In this document: positions 7,938 through 15,652 of the stretch, piece after piece
Layout of the letters: each line of letters starts with the position of its first letter
Numbering within the stretch: the first letter of the stretch is position 1
Assembly: GCA_002381945.1 (NCBI GenBank)
Contig: DFXY01000035.1
Location: forward strand, 1 to 64,000
Direction of reading: 5' to 3'
Length of the DNA: 64,000 bases
Source: Bacteriovoracaceae bacterium UBA4096
Lineage (GTDB): Bacteria; Bdellovibrionota; Bacteriovoracia; Bacteriovoracales; Bacteriovoracaceae
Made by a program: the position numbers and the translations under genes
Notes under the pieces: model-generated
Seen by the model: only the letters and a program-made list of their open reading frames with translations
Told to the model about the DNA's origin: nothing
The model's database searches: none

Positions 7938-8699
7938 CTATTTTCTCTGATCTTCTAGATAACGTTTAATAAGGTCGCTCTTAAGTTGAAAGAGGTCAGC
8001 AATCGGAGTGCAGAACTTAGGAGGAGTGTGTGATCCAAGTTTCAAAAGATCATTTATGACCAAAACTTGCCCATCGGTCTTTTTGCCCGCACCAATACCA
8101 ATTGTTGGTATGGCAAGCTCCTGAGTGATTCTGGTAGCGACACTTTCTTCCACCATCTCGAGGACAATACAAAAACATCCAGCGGCTTGTAGTGCTCTGG
8201 CCTCTCTAAGCAGGCGAGAGGCATCATCCTCATTTTTACCATGAGTAAAATATCCGCCCAATTGATGGACTGATTGAGGAGTAAGACCAATATGACCCAT
8301 GACCGGAATACCAGTCTGGGTGAGGCGTTCAATCAGTTTAAGCTGATAAGGGAAAGCGCCTTCCAGTTTGATGGCTTCACATTTTGTTGTTTGAAATAAT
8401 TTTGTTGCTGAATGAATACCTTGGGCCACTGTAGAGTAACTGCCAAAAGGCAGGTCTATAATAAGAAACTTATCAGGAGCTCCACGGCGGACGGCCTTAC
8501 CAAAAGTTTCCATATCCGAAAGGGTCACTTCGATGGTCGTTTCATAACCCAGAATGACATTCCCTACGCTGTCACCCACTAGAATCATATCAAGGCCTGA
8601 AGCATTTAAGATTTGAGCCGTTTGAAAGTCATAACAAGTAAGCATTTGCAGCTTCGTTTGTTTGGCCTTTTTTATGTCCCTAAGATTGAGCTTTTTCAT
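7938..8699 (-). CDS. panB: ketopantoate hydroxymethyltransferase PanB
   Basis: PanB transfers a hydroxymethyl group from 5,10-methylene-THF to 2-ketoisovalerate to make ketopantoate. The 253 residues show MLTCYDFQTAQIL, the metal-site motif MILVGDSVGN (near 40-49), LIIDLPFGSY, the KLEGAFPY loop, GHIGLTPQ and PTIGIGAGKKTDGQVLVIND. Length and order are normal. It overlaps the upstream ilvC-like gene by 4 bases and abuts coaX. Confidence 0.96.
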   Translation of the reverse strand: MKKLNLRDIKKAKQTKLQMLTCYDFQTAQILNASGLDMILVGDSVGNVILGYETTIEVTLSDMETFGKAVRRGAPDKFLIIDLPFGSYSTVAQGIHSATKLFQTTKCEAIKLEGAFPYQLKLIERLTQTGIPVMGHIGLTPQSVHQLGGYFTHGKNEDDASRLLREARALQAAGCFCIVLEMVEESVATRITQELAIPTIGIGAGKKTDGQVLVINDLLKLGSHTPPKFCTPIADLFQLKSDLIKRYLEDQRK

Positions 8700-9625
8700 T
8701 TATTATCCTGATTGATATCCCTAAAAGTTTTCATCAAGGCGGATTGTTGCCAGCGTTCTCGTATGATTCTTCTGGTGTCTTCTACATTTGTCTTATCCAG
8801 TTCCTGATTGAAGGCACCGCTTTGAATGTCCGTTAAGAGGCTTCTGAGATTTTGATGAAATTCCGGGGTGAAAAGTTTCTTAAAACCTTTTTCCGCGCCT
8901 ACAAGAGCATTAGGACTGATGAGATCAAAAAAGCCCTCTGGTCCCTTATCTACCATGGCATTAACAATTAATTTTAGTTCGTGCCAGCATTCGAAATAGG
9001 CAAGCTCTGGCTCTGTCCCGGTTTCTACCAGATGTTGAAACATTTCCCCTGCAGCATAAGGGATGAGTGAACAGAGAAGACCTTGTTCAGAATAGAGATC
9101 TGCCTGAGTTTCAGATTTAAATGTGGCCTTAAAAGGTCCCATATTAATACCCATTGCCAGCGCAAGATTTAAAAGCCATCTTTCGAACGCTTCCGAATTA
9201 CCCTGGAAGTGTTCCAGTGAATATACAGCGCCAAGTTTACCTTTTAATTCAAACTGTCTTCTGAGCTCAGAGCCAATTGATTTAGGAGCATATAAGACAT
9301 GCTGCAGATGGGGATATTTTTTATGAAATTCTGATTTTACCAAAGAAAATCCGTGAGCATAAAGAATGGCCGTGCCTTTTTGGAAAAGGGGGCCATGTTC
9401 CTGCATGAAATCGTGATGTGACTGATCCGGAGTAAGAAGGGCAAAAGCCTGGTCGAGGTAAAAATCTTTACTTCCAATTTCAACAACATCGAACCCCAGT
9501 TCTTGGGCCAACTCAATTGAAGGACTTTTAGGCTTTAAGCCTACTCGGATAGGGAATCCTGAATCTTTGAGGTTTTGTGACCACGCCTTCGCTTGATTCC
9601 CAAAACCGATGATGGTTAGTCGCAT
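8696..9625 (-). CDS. ketol-acid reductoisomerase-like enzyme, probable ketopantoate reductase
   Basis: The 309-residue protein aligns with class I ketol-acid reductoisomerase (IlvC), not with PanE. It has a Rossmann start (LTIIGFGNQAKAW, 3-15), AHGF (90-93), APKSIGSELRRQF (113-125) in place of the IlvC APKGPGHLVRREY stretch, and both acidic metal pairs: D176/E180 in ETQADLYSEQ and E212/E216 in FECWHELK. It is the first gene of the CoA-precursor operon, overlapping panB. IlvC is known to reduce ketopantoate as a side activity, so the position argues for the missing PanE step. I use ATG 9625 (tandem ATG at 9628); a TTG at 9688 would add 21 residues with no ribosome site. Real substrate is inferred. 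Confidence 0.75.
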   Translation of the reverse strand: MRLTIIGFGNQAKAWSQNLKDSGFPIRVGLKPKSPSIELAQELGFDVVEIGSKDFYLDQAFALLTPDQSHHDFMQEHGPLFQKGTAILYAHGFSLVKSEFHKKYPHLQHVLYAPKSIGSELRRQFELKGKLGAVYSLEHFQGNSEAFERWLLNLALAMGINMGPFKATFKSETQADLYSEQGLLCSLIPYAAGEMFQHLVETGTEPELAYFECWHELKLIVNAMVDKGPEGFFDLISPNALVGAEKGFKKLFTPEFHQNLRSLLTDIQSGAFNQELDKTNVEDTRRIIRERWQQSALMKTFRDINQDNK

Positions 9626-9704
9626 CATAAAAATAAGTAGTTTGAAACTCCTGATCAAAGCTATCATGAGAAGCGTGAAACTGGCCAAGTTTTAAGGGGA
9701 TCTT

Positions 9705-10514
9705 GTGACGGAAAGTATGAATCGTGCCTTTATGTATGGAGAGTCTGTTTTCACTACGATGCGAATGGTAGATGGAGTTGTCCAGGATTGGGGGTACCAC
9801 TTCGAACGATTGCGAAAAGGAGTGGAATTCCTTTATGGGCCTTTTACGGATGGTCCTGATTGGGTGCCATTATTTAAAAATCGTCTTGAAACTAAATTTC
9901 AAAATGAGACAGGAGATAAAGTCTTGAGGCTAACTGTTTATAGGGAACAGGCCCGGGGAATGCTTCGTTCTAGCTTGATTTCTTTTCTCGACCTTAAACT
10001 TCATCTTGCCTCTAGCGTTTTTGATAATACCAGAATTGAAAGTAGAATGTTCAAGCTAAGAACTTGTCCTGCTCCAACCAGACCACACTGGTGGCCATCT
10101 TATCTTAAAGCGGGAAATTATCTAGAAACAATCTTGTGCCAAAAAAAGTACTTAACGGCCGAAGACGATGATATTTTGTTTCTTTCTCCCAGTGACACTG
10201 TACTTGAGTCATCAGTGGCCAATATTTTCATTGTCAGGCATGACACTCTTTATACGGCCCCTCCCGGACCAAATGTCCTTGAGGGAATTATGAGGAAAAA
10301 AGTCATTGATGCTGCTCCTGATTTTTTTTCGGATTTCATTGAGTCAGAAACCACTATGGAGCAGTTGCTCAAGGCCAATGCTGTTTTTGGAACAAATTCA
10401 ATTAGGGGTCTATTTTTAGTAGACCGGATTGATGACTATGAAATAACGTATAGTGACGAGTTTCTTGATAAATTTATGAAATTGAAAAACAAGGTTTTTT
10501 ATGAAAAAACTTGA
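9705..10514 (+). CDS. PLP fold-type IV enzyme, aminodeoxychorismate lyase/aminotransferase family
   Basis: The 269-residue protein belongs to the class IV aminotransferase fold: FMYGESVFTTMR near the start, Lys135 in YLKAGNYLETILCQKK as the PLP lysine, LESSVANIFIV and the late NAVFGTNSIRGL segment. PabC makes p-aminobenzoate from aminodeoxychorismate; branched-chain and D-amino-acid aminotransferases share this fold, so the substrate is open. The start is GTG 9705, 4 bases after AAGGGGA; ATG 9717 is the alternative. It is transcribed divergently from the ilvC-like gene about 80 bases away and leads yacG by a 14-base overlap. Confidence 0.75.
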   Translation: MTESMNRAFMYGESVFTTMRMVDGVVQDWGYHFERLRKGVEFLYGPFTDGPDWVPLFKNRLETKFQNETGDKVLRLTVYREQARGMLRSSLISFLDLKLHLASSVFDNTRIESRMFKLRTCPAPTRPHWWPSYLKAGNYLETILCQKKYLTAEDDDILFLSPSDTVLESSVANIFIVRHDTLYTAPPGPNVLEGIMRKKVIDAAPDFFSDFIESETTMEQLLKANAVFGTNSIRGLFLVDRIDDYEITYSDEFLDKFMKLKNKVFYEKT

Positions 10515-10722
10515 AGTCACTTGTCCTACTTGTAAAAAACGTTTTAATTATTACGCTTCGGATTTCAGGCCATTTTGTTCAGAAAGATGCCGCCTGATTG
10601 ATCTAGGAGAGTGGTTATCAGAGTCTTATGCAGTTCCCGTTGAAAAGTTATCTGAAGAAGAAATTCAAACCTTAGAGCAGTTGGTTCATGAAAAAGACTC
10701 CACAGAAAAAAGCGAAGATTAA
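10501..10722 (+). CDS. yacG: DNA gyrase inhibitor YacG (zinc protein)
   Basis: YacG is a small zinc protein that binds GyrB and blocks DNA binding by gyrase. The 73 residues hold the four ligands C8, C11, C26 and C30 (CPTC and FCSERC) and the following RLIDLGEWLSESYAVP segment that marks the family. The acidic tail is longer than the zinc core and variable in relatives. It overlaps both neighbours (14 and 35 bases). Confidence 0.92.
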   Translation: MKKLEVTCPTCKKRFNYYASDFRPFCSERCRLIDLGEWLSESYAVPVEKLSEEEIQTLEQLVHEKDSTEKSED

Positions 10723-11536
10723 TCAGGAAGAGGTTCTCAATCTTATGATTGAATGGGCCTTTGAATGCGGAGAAATCCTCAATACTCATCTGGTGCGTTC
10801 ATATGAAGCACCATTAAAACTGATTGATAAAGGAAAGCAGGGATTGGCCACTGAAGCTGATGTTTTATCAGAAGCCTTTGTGATGAAAGAAATTAAAAAG
10901 CATTTTCCCAAGCATAAAATTCTTTCGGAAGAAGATGCTTTTACCCGTGAACTAAAAATGGAAGGAGTTAAAGAGGATGAGTACCTTTGGCTTATTGATC
11001 CTCTCGATGGCACCAACAATTATTTTAACCGGGTTCCATTCTTTGCTGTCAGCCTTGCCTTGAATAAAGGAAGCACTACCATTGCCGGAGTTGTTTATAA
11101 TCCTGTCAGTTGTGAGCTCTTTTACGCCATTAAAGGTGGAGGAGCTTACTTAGTGCGATTAATTGGTGATAAAGAAGTTAGGATTAAACTGAAGGCAACT
11201 AAGAAAAAGAAAGCTTTCAAGGAAGCACTTTTGTCGGCCAATTTAAGCAGTAAACGAGTTGAGAAGGATCTTCTGAAGAGTTTTCCAGAGGTTCGGGCCA
11301 TGCGCCGATTCGGAAGTGCGGCATTGGAACTGAGTTATGTAGCGGCCGGAATGCTTGATGCCTATTGGGAATATCGTCTTCAGCCGTGGGATATGGCAGC
11401 TGCCGGATTGATCTGTCAGGAAGCTGGAGTAAAGTTGTCTAATATAAAGGGCGAGAAGTTTGATCCTTTTGGATCTTCGGTCCTTGCAGCTGATCCCACT
11501 CTTTATACTCCTTTGAGGAAGATCCTTAACAAGTAA
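10688..11536 (+). CDS. suhB: inositol-monophosphatase family phosphatase (SuhB-like)
   Basis: The 282-residue protein carries the lithium-sensitive phosphatase motifs: EE at 81-82 (ILSEED), DPLDGTNNY at 104-112 and WDMAAAGLI near the C-terminus. Members dephosphorylate inositol-1-phosphate, PAP (CysQ) or related sugars with Mg; SuhB also acts in rRNA antitermination. Which role applies cannot be told from motifs. The gene begins inside the end of yacG, so it is co-transcribed with the PLP enzyme and yacG. Confidence 0.85.
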   Translation: MKKTPQKKAKINQEEVLNLMIEWAFECGEILNTHLVRSYEAPLKLIDKGKQGLATEADVLSEAFVMKEIKKHFPKHKILSEEDAFTRELKMEGVKEDEYLWLIDPLDGTNNYFNRVPFFAVSLALNKGSTTIAGVVYNPVSCELFYAIKGGGAYLVRLIGDKEVRIKLKATKKKKAFKEALLSANLSSKRVEKDLLKSFPEVRAMRRFGSAALELSYVAAGMLDAYWEYRLQPWDMAAAGLICQEAGVKLSNIKGEKFDPFGSSVLAADPTLYTPLRKILNK

Positions 11537-11549
11537 TATTTTCTTTACT

Positions 11550-11578
11550 TTGACAAGAATTCTGATGGGTTAGATAAT
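11550..11578 (+). promoter_or_regulatory. sigma-70-type promoter
   Basis: TTGACA (11550-11555) and GATAAT (11573-11578) are separated by 17 bases, nearly the consensus. It starts 14 bases after the phosphatase stop and lies about 50 bases upstream of the coiled-coil membrane protein gene, so it should drive the 11630-13434 pair. Confidence 0.75.
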
Positions 11579-11629
11579 AGTCAGAGCAGCGCTTAAGTAC
11601 TGCCTAGAACTCATATCCACGGAGGGGTT

Positions 11630-12628
11630 GTGTTCGATTCCGTTATTAATTATATGGATAAATTTGGACCAGAACTTTTAGTTATCCAGTTCGGGTTTCT
11701 TGTTATCCTTTCAACTCTTTTTCTTTGGTTATGGTTTTCCAATCGTAGGAAATATCACAATTTAAAACATGCTATTCCAGCAAATGTTGTGAAGACTTAT
11801 CTTGATTCCATTATTCAAAATTCGACCGCTTTAAAGTCGTCTCTTTTTAGAGGAGGCGGTACAGAAGTGAATGGTGTTCCATCAGTGATGCCTTTGACAA
11901 ACCTCATGGGTGGAGAAGGTCTGGCCGTTAATGGAGCGCCTTCAACGGCACTTCTGGAAGAAATTAATGAAAAGAAAGCTCTTATCGCATCCTTAGAAGC
12001 TCAATTATCTTCATCGCAAGGTTCTCAGAGGGAAATTGAAGCTAAGCTAGGTCAGTCGCAAACCCATCTATCGTCAGCGGAAAGTAAAATTAAAGAGCTG
12101 GAAGCTCTGTTAGCGGCAGCAAGAAAATCAGATGGAGGAGGGGATGCCTCTCTGAAAACTGAAATTTCAATGATTACAAAAGAAAGAGATGAGATTCGTG
12201 ATCGTCTAAGAGAATTCGAAATTATTTCTGATGATCTGGCGAATCTGAAACGTCTGCAACAAGAAAATGAACAACTCAAACGTTCACTGGCCGCGCAAGG
12301 CGGGGCCATGCCTGCGACTCCAGCACCAGCACCAGAAGTTAAGACTGTCGCTAAGGAAATCGACACTGATAACATCTTATCTCAAACAGATGTCTCCGAT
12401 CTTCTGGAAGATCTCGGTTCTAATGAAACTCCTGAGAATGAAGATAATAAGGCACTGGAGGATTTTCTTTCAACGCCTGATCCCGCTGCTGTGGACGAAG
12501 ATACTGCTGAGGCAGATATGTTGGCGGCCATGAATGAATCAAGTCCTGAAACTGAAAGTGATAATAAACCTAAGTCAGATAAGACTCCTGAAGATCTTCT
12601 ATCTGAGTTTGAAAAAATGCTGGGGTAA
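11630..12628 (+). CDS. membrane-anchored acidic coiled-coil protein, unknown function
   Basis: The 332 residues show one membrane segment near the N-terminus (about 16-38, LVIQFGFLVILSTLFLWLWF), a short basic stretch (SNRRKYHNLKH), a long coiled coil (about 108-225) and a strongly acidic C-terminal third with low-complexity runs (ATPAPAPE, NETPENEDN). The last residues (TPEDLLSEFEKMLG) look like a short docking helix. I know no function. The start is GTG 11630 after GGAGGGG (11621-11627). A near-consensus promoter at 11550 suggests good expression. The next gene follows after two bases. Confidence 0.7.
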   Translation: MFDSVINYMDKFGPELLVIQFGFLVILSTLFLWLWFSNRRKYHNLKHAIPANVVKTYLDSIIQNSTALKSSLFRGGGTEVNGVPSVMPLTNLMGGEGLAVNGAPSTALLEEINEKKALIASLEAQLSSSQGSQREIEAKLGQSQTHLSSAESKIKELEALLAAARKSDGGGDASLKTEISMITKERDEIRDRLREFEIISDDLANLKRLQQENEQLKRSLAAQGGAMPATPAPAPEVKTVAKEIDTDNILSQTDVSDLLEDLGSNETPENEDNKALEDFLSTPDPAAVDEDTAEADMLAAMNESSPETESDNKPKSDKTPEDLLSEFEKMLG

Positions 12629-12630
12629 AG

Positions 12631-13434
12631 ATGAAACTAGTTTCCTTAATCTGCTTAATGGGAATCTCCACTTCATCATTTGCGGCCATTGAAAAAAAAA
12701 TACAGTTATTAAAAGCACCAAGTGGTAAAGACATAAGTCTTCAAAAAGAAGACATTGTGACTCTAGAACGACTTGAGAATATGTTTACCATGGACGCCAG
12801 GACCCCAGGTCTTCAGGCGATGCTCAAGAGACAGACATTTAAGCACAAGCAAAAAGCAGTTCCGGTATTAATTAAAGTCATGAAAGAGAATAAATTCCCG
12901 GAACAGAATCGTTGGCACGCCACCATGTTGCTCGCCCAGGTGATGGGAAAAAAATCTGCCCCTTTTATTGCTAAATTTTCAGATCATCCTCACTGGATGA
13001 TGCGAGTTGCTTCTTTGAAGGCGCTTTTAGGTCTTAGACAAGGTGATTATCATGCTGTTTATTCCAAAGCTCTTAAAGATCCTTCTCTTATCGTTAGAGT
13101 GCAGGCCTTGGATAATATCTCTCAATTAAAAATTGCTGAACTTGCCCCGAATGTCTGGAACATGATGTATGACCAGACTAATTATACTGGTGAGAAGGGG
13201 GCACGCAAAAGAACATCAATTGTTAAAAGTGTGATCCGGACTATTGGTGATTTACGGTTTGAGAAGGCGAGAAAGCCTCTCGCCAAACTGATTCAAAAAC
13301 CGAAATATCAGGATTTGATTGATGATCTTGATTATTCGCTCGAAAAAATCACCGGAGAAGTTTCTCCGAACTCTGTCGAACAACGAAGAAAGTTCTGGTC
13401 CAACGTGGCCTTGAATTCGAGTAAGAAAATCTAA
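12631..13434 (+). CDS. secreted HEAT-repeat-like protein
   Basis: The 267 residues begin with a signal peptide ending in SFAA (about residue 19). Helical pairs follow that resemble HEAT/PBS-lyase repeats: AVPVLIKVMKENKF, WMMRVASLKALLGL, LIVRVQALDNISQLKI and KARKPLAKLIQKP. Such repeats usually bind proteins. It probably acts in the periplasm, co-expressed with the acidic coiled-coil protein two bases upstream. It converges with the lipoprotein gene and the two stop codons overlap by 4 bases. Confidence 0.65.
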   Translation: MKLVSLICLMGISTSSFAAIEKKIQLLKAPSGKDISLQKEDIVTLERLENMFTMDARTPGLQAMLKRQTFKHKQKAVPVLIKVMKENKFPEQNRWHATMLLAQVMGKKSAPFIAKFSDHPHWMMRVASLKALLGLRQGDYHAVYSKALKDPSLIVRVQALDNISQLKIAELAPNVWNMMYDQTNYTGEKGARKRTSIVKSVIRTIGDLRFEKARKPLAKLIQKPKYQDLIDDLDYSLEKITGEVSPNSVEQRRKFWSNVALNSSKKI

Positions 13435-13952
13435 AGGCCAGAGTTTTCTAATTGTTCTTTTTCACGGGCCCGATCAATTTCTTTAAGCTTGTTATCAGTG
13501 GCGATGAGTCGCTCTATACGATAGAGAAGAGTCTTCTCAGTGATTCCATCAGCTGCGGTTTCTTTCCAACCCTGAAGAAAATCCTGTTCTACTAATTGTC
13601 GTTTATAGATGGTTACCTTCGTAACTTCTCTTCCATTCCTGAAACCCTTCACCACATTTACTACCAGCTTAAATTTAGCGGCCTTAACGGCATCAGAAGA
13701 TCCAAAAGAGTCGGTGAAGTTAACTTCCAGAGTATTATCCATCCAGCGGGTTTTAATAAAGCCAGCTTCCTGGTTTTGTTGTGCGATGTCGAATTTTCTC
13801 ATGACCTGAATGACGGCCTGCCAGGTTTGATTGTAATCGGCCTTGTAGATTTTTACCGGGATTTCAAGTTCTTCAGTCACCTGACGAAACTTTTCATAAC
13901 TGGCGCAGCCGCTTAAAAAGAGCATCATGGTGATTAAAAGATAAAATTTCAT
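13431..13952 (-). CDS. outer-membrane lipoprotein, BamC-like
   Basis: The 173-residue protein has a lipoprotein signal (LFLSGC, Cys16 as the lipid site). The segment KIYKADYNQTWQAVIQVMRK, then a stretch ending AGFIKTRW, follows the helix-grip pattern of BamC-type and related lipoproteins, where an alpha/beta fold is repeated. A role in outer-membrane assembly is an inference only. The charged helical tail (KEIDRAREKEQLENSG) is unlike BamC. It overlaps the convergent HEAT-like gene by 4 bases. Confidence 0.55.
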   Translation of the reverse strand: MKFYLLITMMLFLSGCASYEKFRQVTEELEIPVKIYKADYNQTWQAVIQVMRKFDIAQQNQEAGFIKTRWMDNTLEVNFTDSFGSSDAVKAAKFKLVVNVVKGFRNGREVTKVTIYKRQLVEQDFLQGWKETAADGITEKTLLYRIERLIATDNKLKEIDRAREKEQLENSGL

Positions 13953-14005
13953 GACTTTTATGTTATCAATGAATCATATAAAAAGAAATTCTTTTGGATG
14001 AACTT

Positions 14006-14995
14006 ATGGACCATAAAAACCTCTTTACCCAAGTATTATTGACTGAAGCCGAGGCGCTGACTAAAGCGGCTGCCCGCTTTCAAGATCAAGAGGCCCAGAA
14101 ACTTGTGAAGCTCTTTGAGATTCTAGCTCACACCGGTGGCAGTTTAATCATTTCAGGGGTAGGGAAGTCGGGCCTAATCGCTCAAAAAATAGCGGCCACA
14201 TTCTCATCCCTGGGATTACCTTCTTTTTTCCTGCATCCCACTGAGGCCATGCATGGGGACTTAGGACGAGTGACAAAATCCGATGCTATCGTTCTTATCA
14301 GCAAATCCGGAACGACGGAAGAGCTCTTAAATATGCTCCCCTATGTTTCAATTCCTAAAGAAAGAATTATTGCTCTGGTGGGAAAAGCTGATTCTCCCAT
14401 TTCCCATAAATCAGGTATTGTGTTGGACGCTTCTGTGGAAAAAGAAGCTTGTATCAATGATCTGGCCCCTACTACAAGCACGACTGTCGCTCTGGCGTTC
14501 GGTGATGCCATGGCAGTGCTTTATGAAAACGTGATGGGTGTTTCCAAAGAAAAATTCGCCGTTAATCATCCTGCTGGTCTTTTAGGAAAATCTCTTTCTC
14601 TCACGGTTGATCGCTTAATGATTCCGGCAAAAGATTGCCCGCATATTTCGGATGCCTCAACTTTGCAAGATGCCATCCTGGCCATGACTCAAAAACCGGT
14701 TGGTATGTGTGCGGTCATTGAAAATGATAAGCTCGTTGGAATTTTAGTTGAAGGTGACATTCGCAGGGCCTTCGCTAAGAGCGCCGATGCCATTAACACC
14801 CCTGTTAGTGAGCTGATGACCAGAAATCCAACTGTACTTACGACTTTAACTCTGGCCTTCGATGCTCTGAAAACCATGGAGAGTGGTCAAAGACAGCTCA
14901 ATGTCGCACCTGTAGTAGATGCCGGTGTATTTCAAGGGGTCTTGAGATTGCATGATTTATTTAAGGCCGGGTTTAATTCTTCTTTGAGTAAATAA
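14006..14995 (+). CDS. kdsD: arabinose-5-phosphate isomerase KdsD
   Basis: KdsD interconverts ribulose-5-phosphate and arabinose-5-phosphate, the first step to KDO of lipopolysaccharide. The protein of about 329 residues has an N-terminal SIS domain (SLIISGVGKSGLIAQKIAAT, LHPTEAMHGDLG, SKSGTTEELL) and two C-terminal CBS domains (from MIPAKDCPHI and from MTRNPTVLTT). ATG 14006 gives the family N-terminus; a TTG at 13994 has no ribosome site. It shows the cell makes KDO and so has an LPS inner core. Confidence 0.92.
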   Translation: MDHKNLFTQVLLTEAEALTKAAARFQDQEAQKLVKLFEILAHTGGSLIISGVGKSGLIAQKIAATFSSLGLPSFFLHPTEAMHGDLGRVTKSDAIVLISKSGTTEELLNMLPYVSIPKERIIALVGKADSPISHKSGIVLDASVEKEACINDLAPTTSTTVALAFGDAMAVLYENVMGVSKEKFAVNHPAGLLGKSLSLTVDRLMIPAKDCPHISDASTLQDAILAMTQKPVGMCAVIENDKLVGILVEGDIRRAFAKSADAINTPVSELMTRNPTVLTTLTLAFDALKTMESGQRQLNVAPVVDAGVFQGVLRLHDLFKAGFNSSLSK

Positions 14996-15652
14996 TTACT
15001 TCCAGAAAAAATCCCAATTCACATAGTGCATATACTGAATGGAGTAGGCCAACGAATCAATCGTTAAAGATTCATTATTTAAATTGTCAAATTTGGCCGT
15101 TTCAAGCTCAGTGTATTTCCCTGATAAGCGAATTCCGCTTTTGTTGGATAATATATATTCAAAGCCTGCGTCTAAGTAGATTCCATTATATGATTTGCTT
15201 TCACTTTCAACAAAACCATTCCTGGAACCAGTTTTAAATTCAAAATCATTCTCATCATAGGTGAGAATCTTGCTACCAATTGTGAGTCCACCACCAATGA
15301 ATGTCTTGAAACGTTTGAAATTAATAATTCTAATTTTAGTTCCAACTTCTGCATTAATGCCAATCATGGAAGCATCAAGGTCATTGGCCGTAGCAATATC
15401 ATTTTTATACTGGACACGTGCTGATCGTGCTTGATAGCCAACTCCCACTCCTAATGTGAATGGGCCGAAAACTATCCAATCCAGATTTAATAATAACCCA
15501 GCGCCAGCACCAGCATCTAAAAGAGCTTTACCTGTAGAGTCTTCTTCATAGGACTTAAAGGGTGAGCTGAGGGTCGCTCCAGGAGAGAGGATAAAATCTG
15601 CAAAAGCGTTAAATGATATAAGAATAGATATAAGAAAGATTAATGTTTTCAT
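14996..15652 (-). CDS. outer-membrane beta-barrel protein
   Basis: The 218 residues start with a signal peptide (LIFLISILISFNAFA) and then alternate hydrophobic and polar residues with many glycines and aromatics, ending in NWDFFWK, the pattern of a small eight-strand barrel of the OmpW/OmpX type. No ligand can be named. It follows the Lnb-like gene on the minus strand with its start abutting that gene's stop, so the two are one unit. It abuts kdsD tail to tail. Confidence 0.7.
   Translation of the reverse strand: MKTLIFLISILISFNAFADFILSPGATLSSPFKSYEEDSTGKALLDAGAGAGLLLNLDWIVFGPFTLGVGVGYQARSARVQYKNDIATANDLDASMIGINAEVGTKIRIINFKRFKTFIGGGLTIGSKILTYDENDFEFKTGSRNGFVESESKSYNGIYLDAGFEYILSNKSGIRLSGKYTELETAKFDNLNNESLTIDSLAYSIQYMHYVNWDFFWK

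Noticed and set aside
12052..12375. 107-codon Ser/Arg-rich frame antisense to the coiled-coil gene
   Set aside because: Low-complexity mirror of the coiled-coil codons; no start signal.
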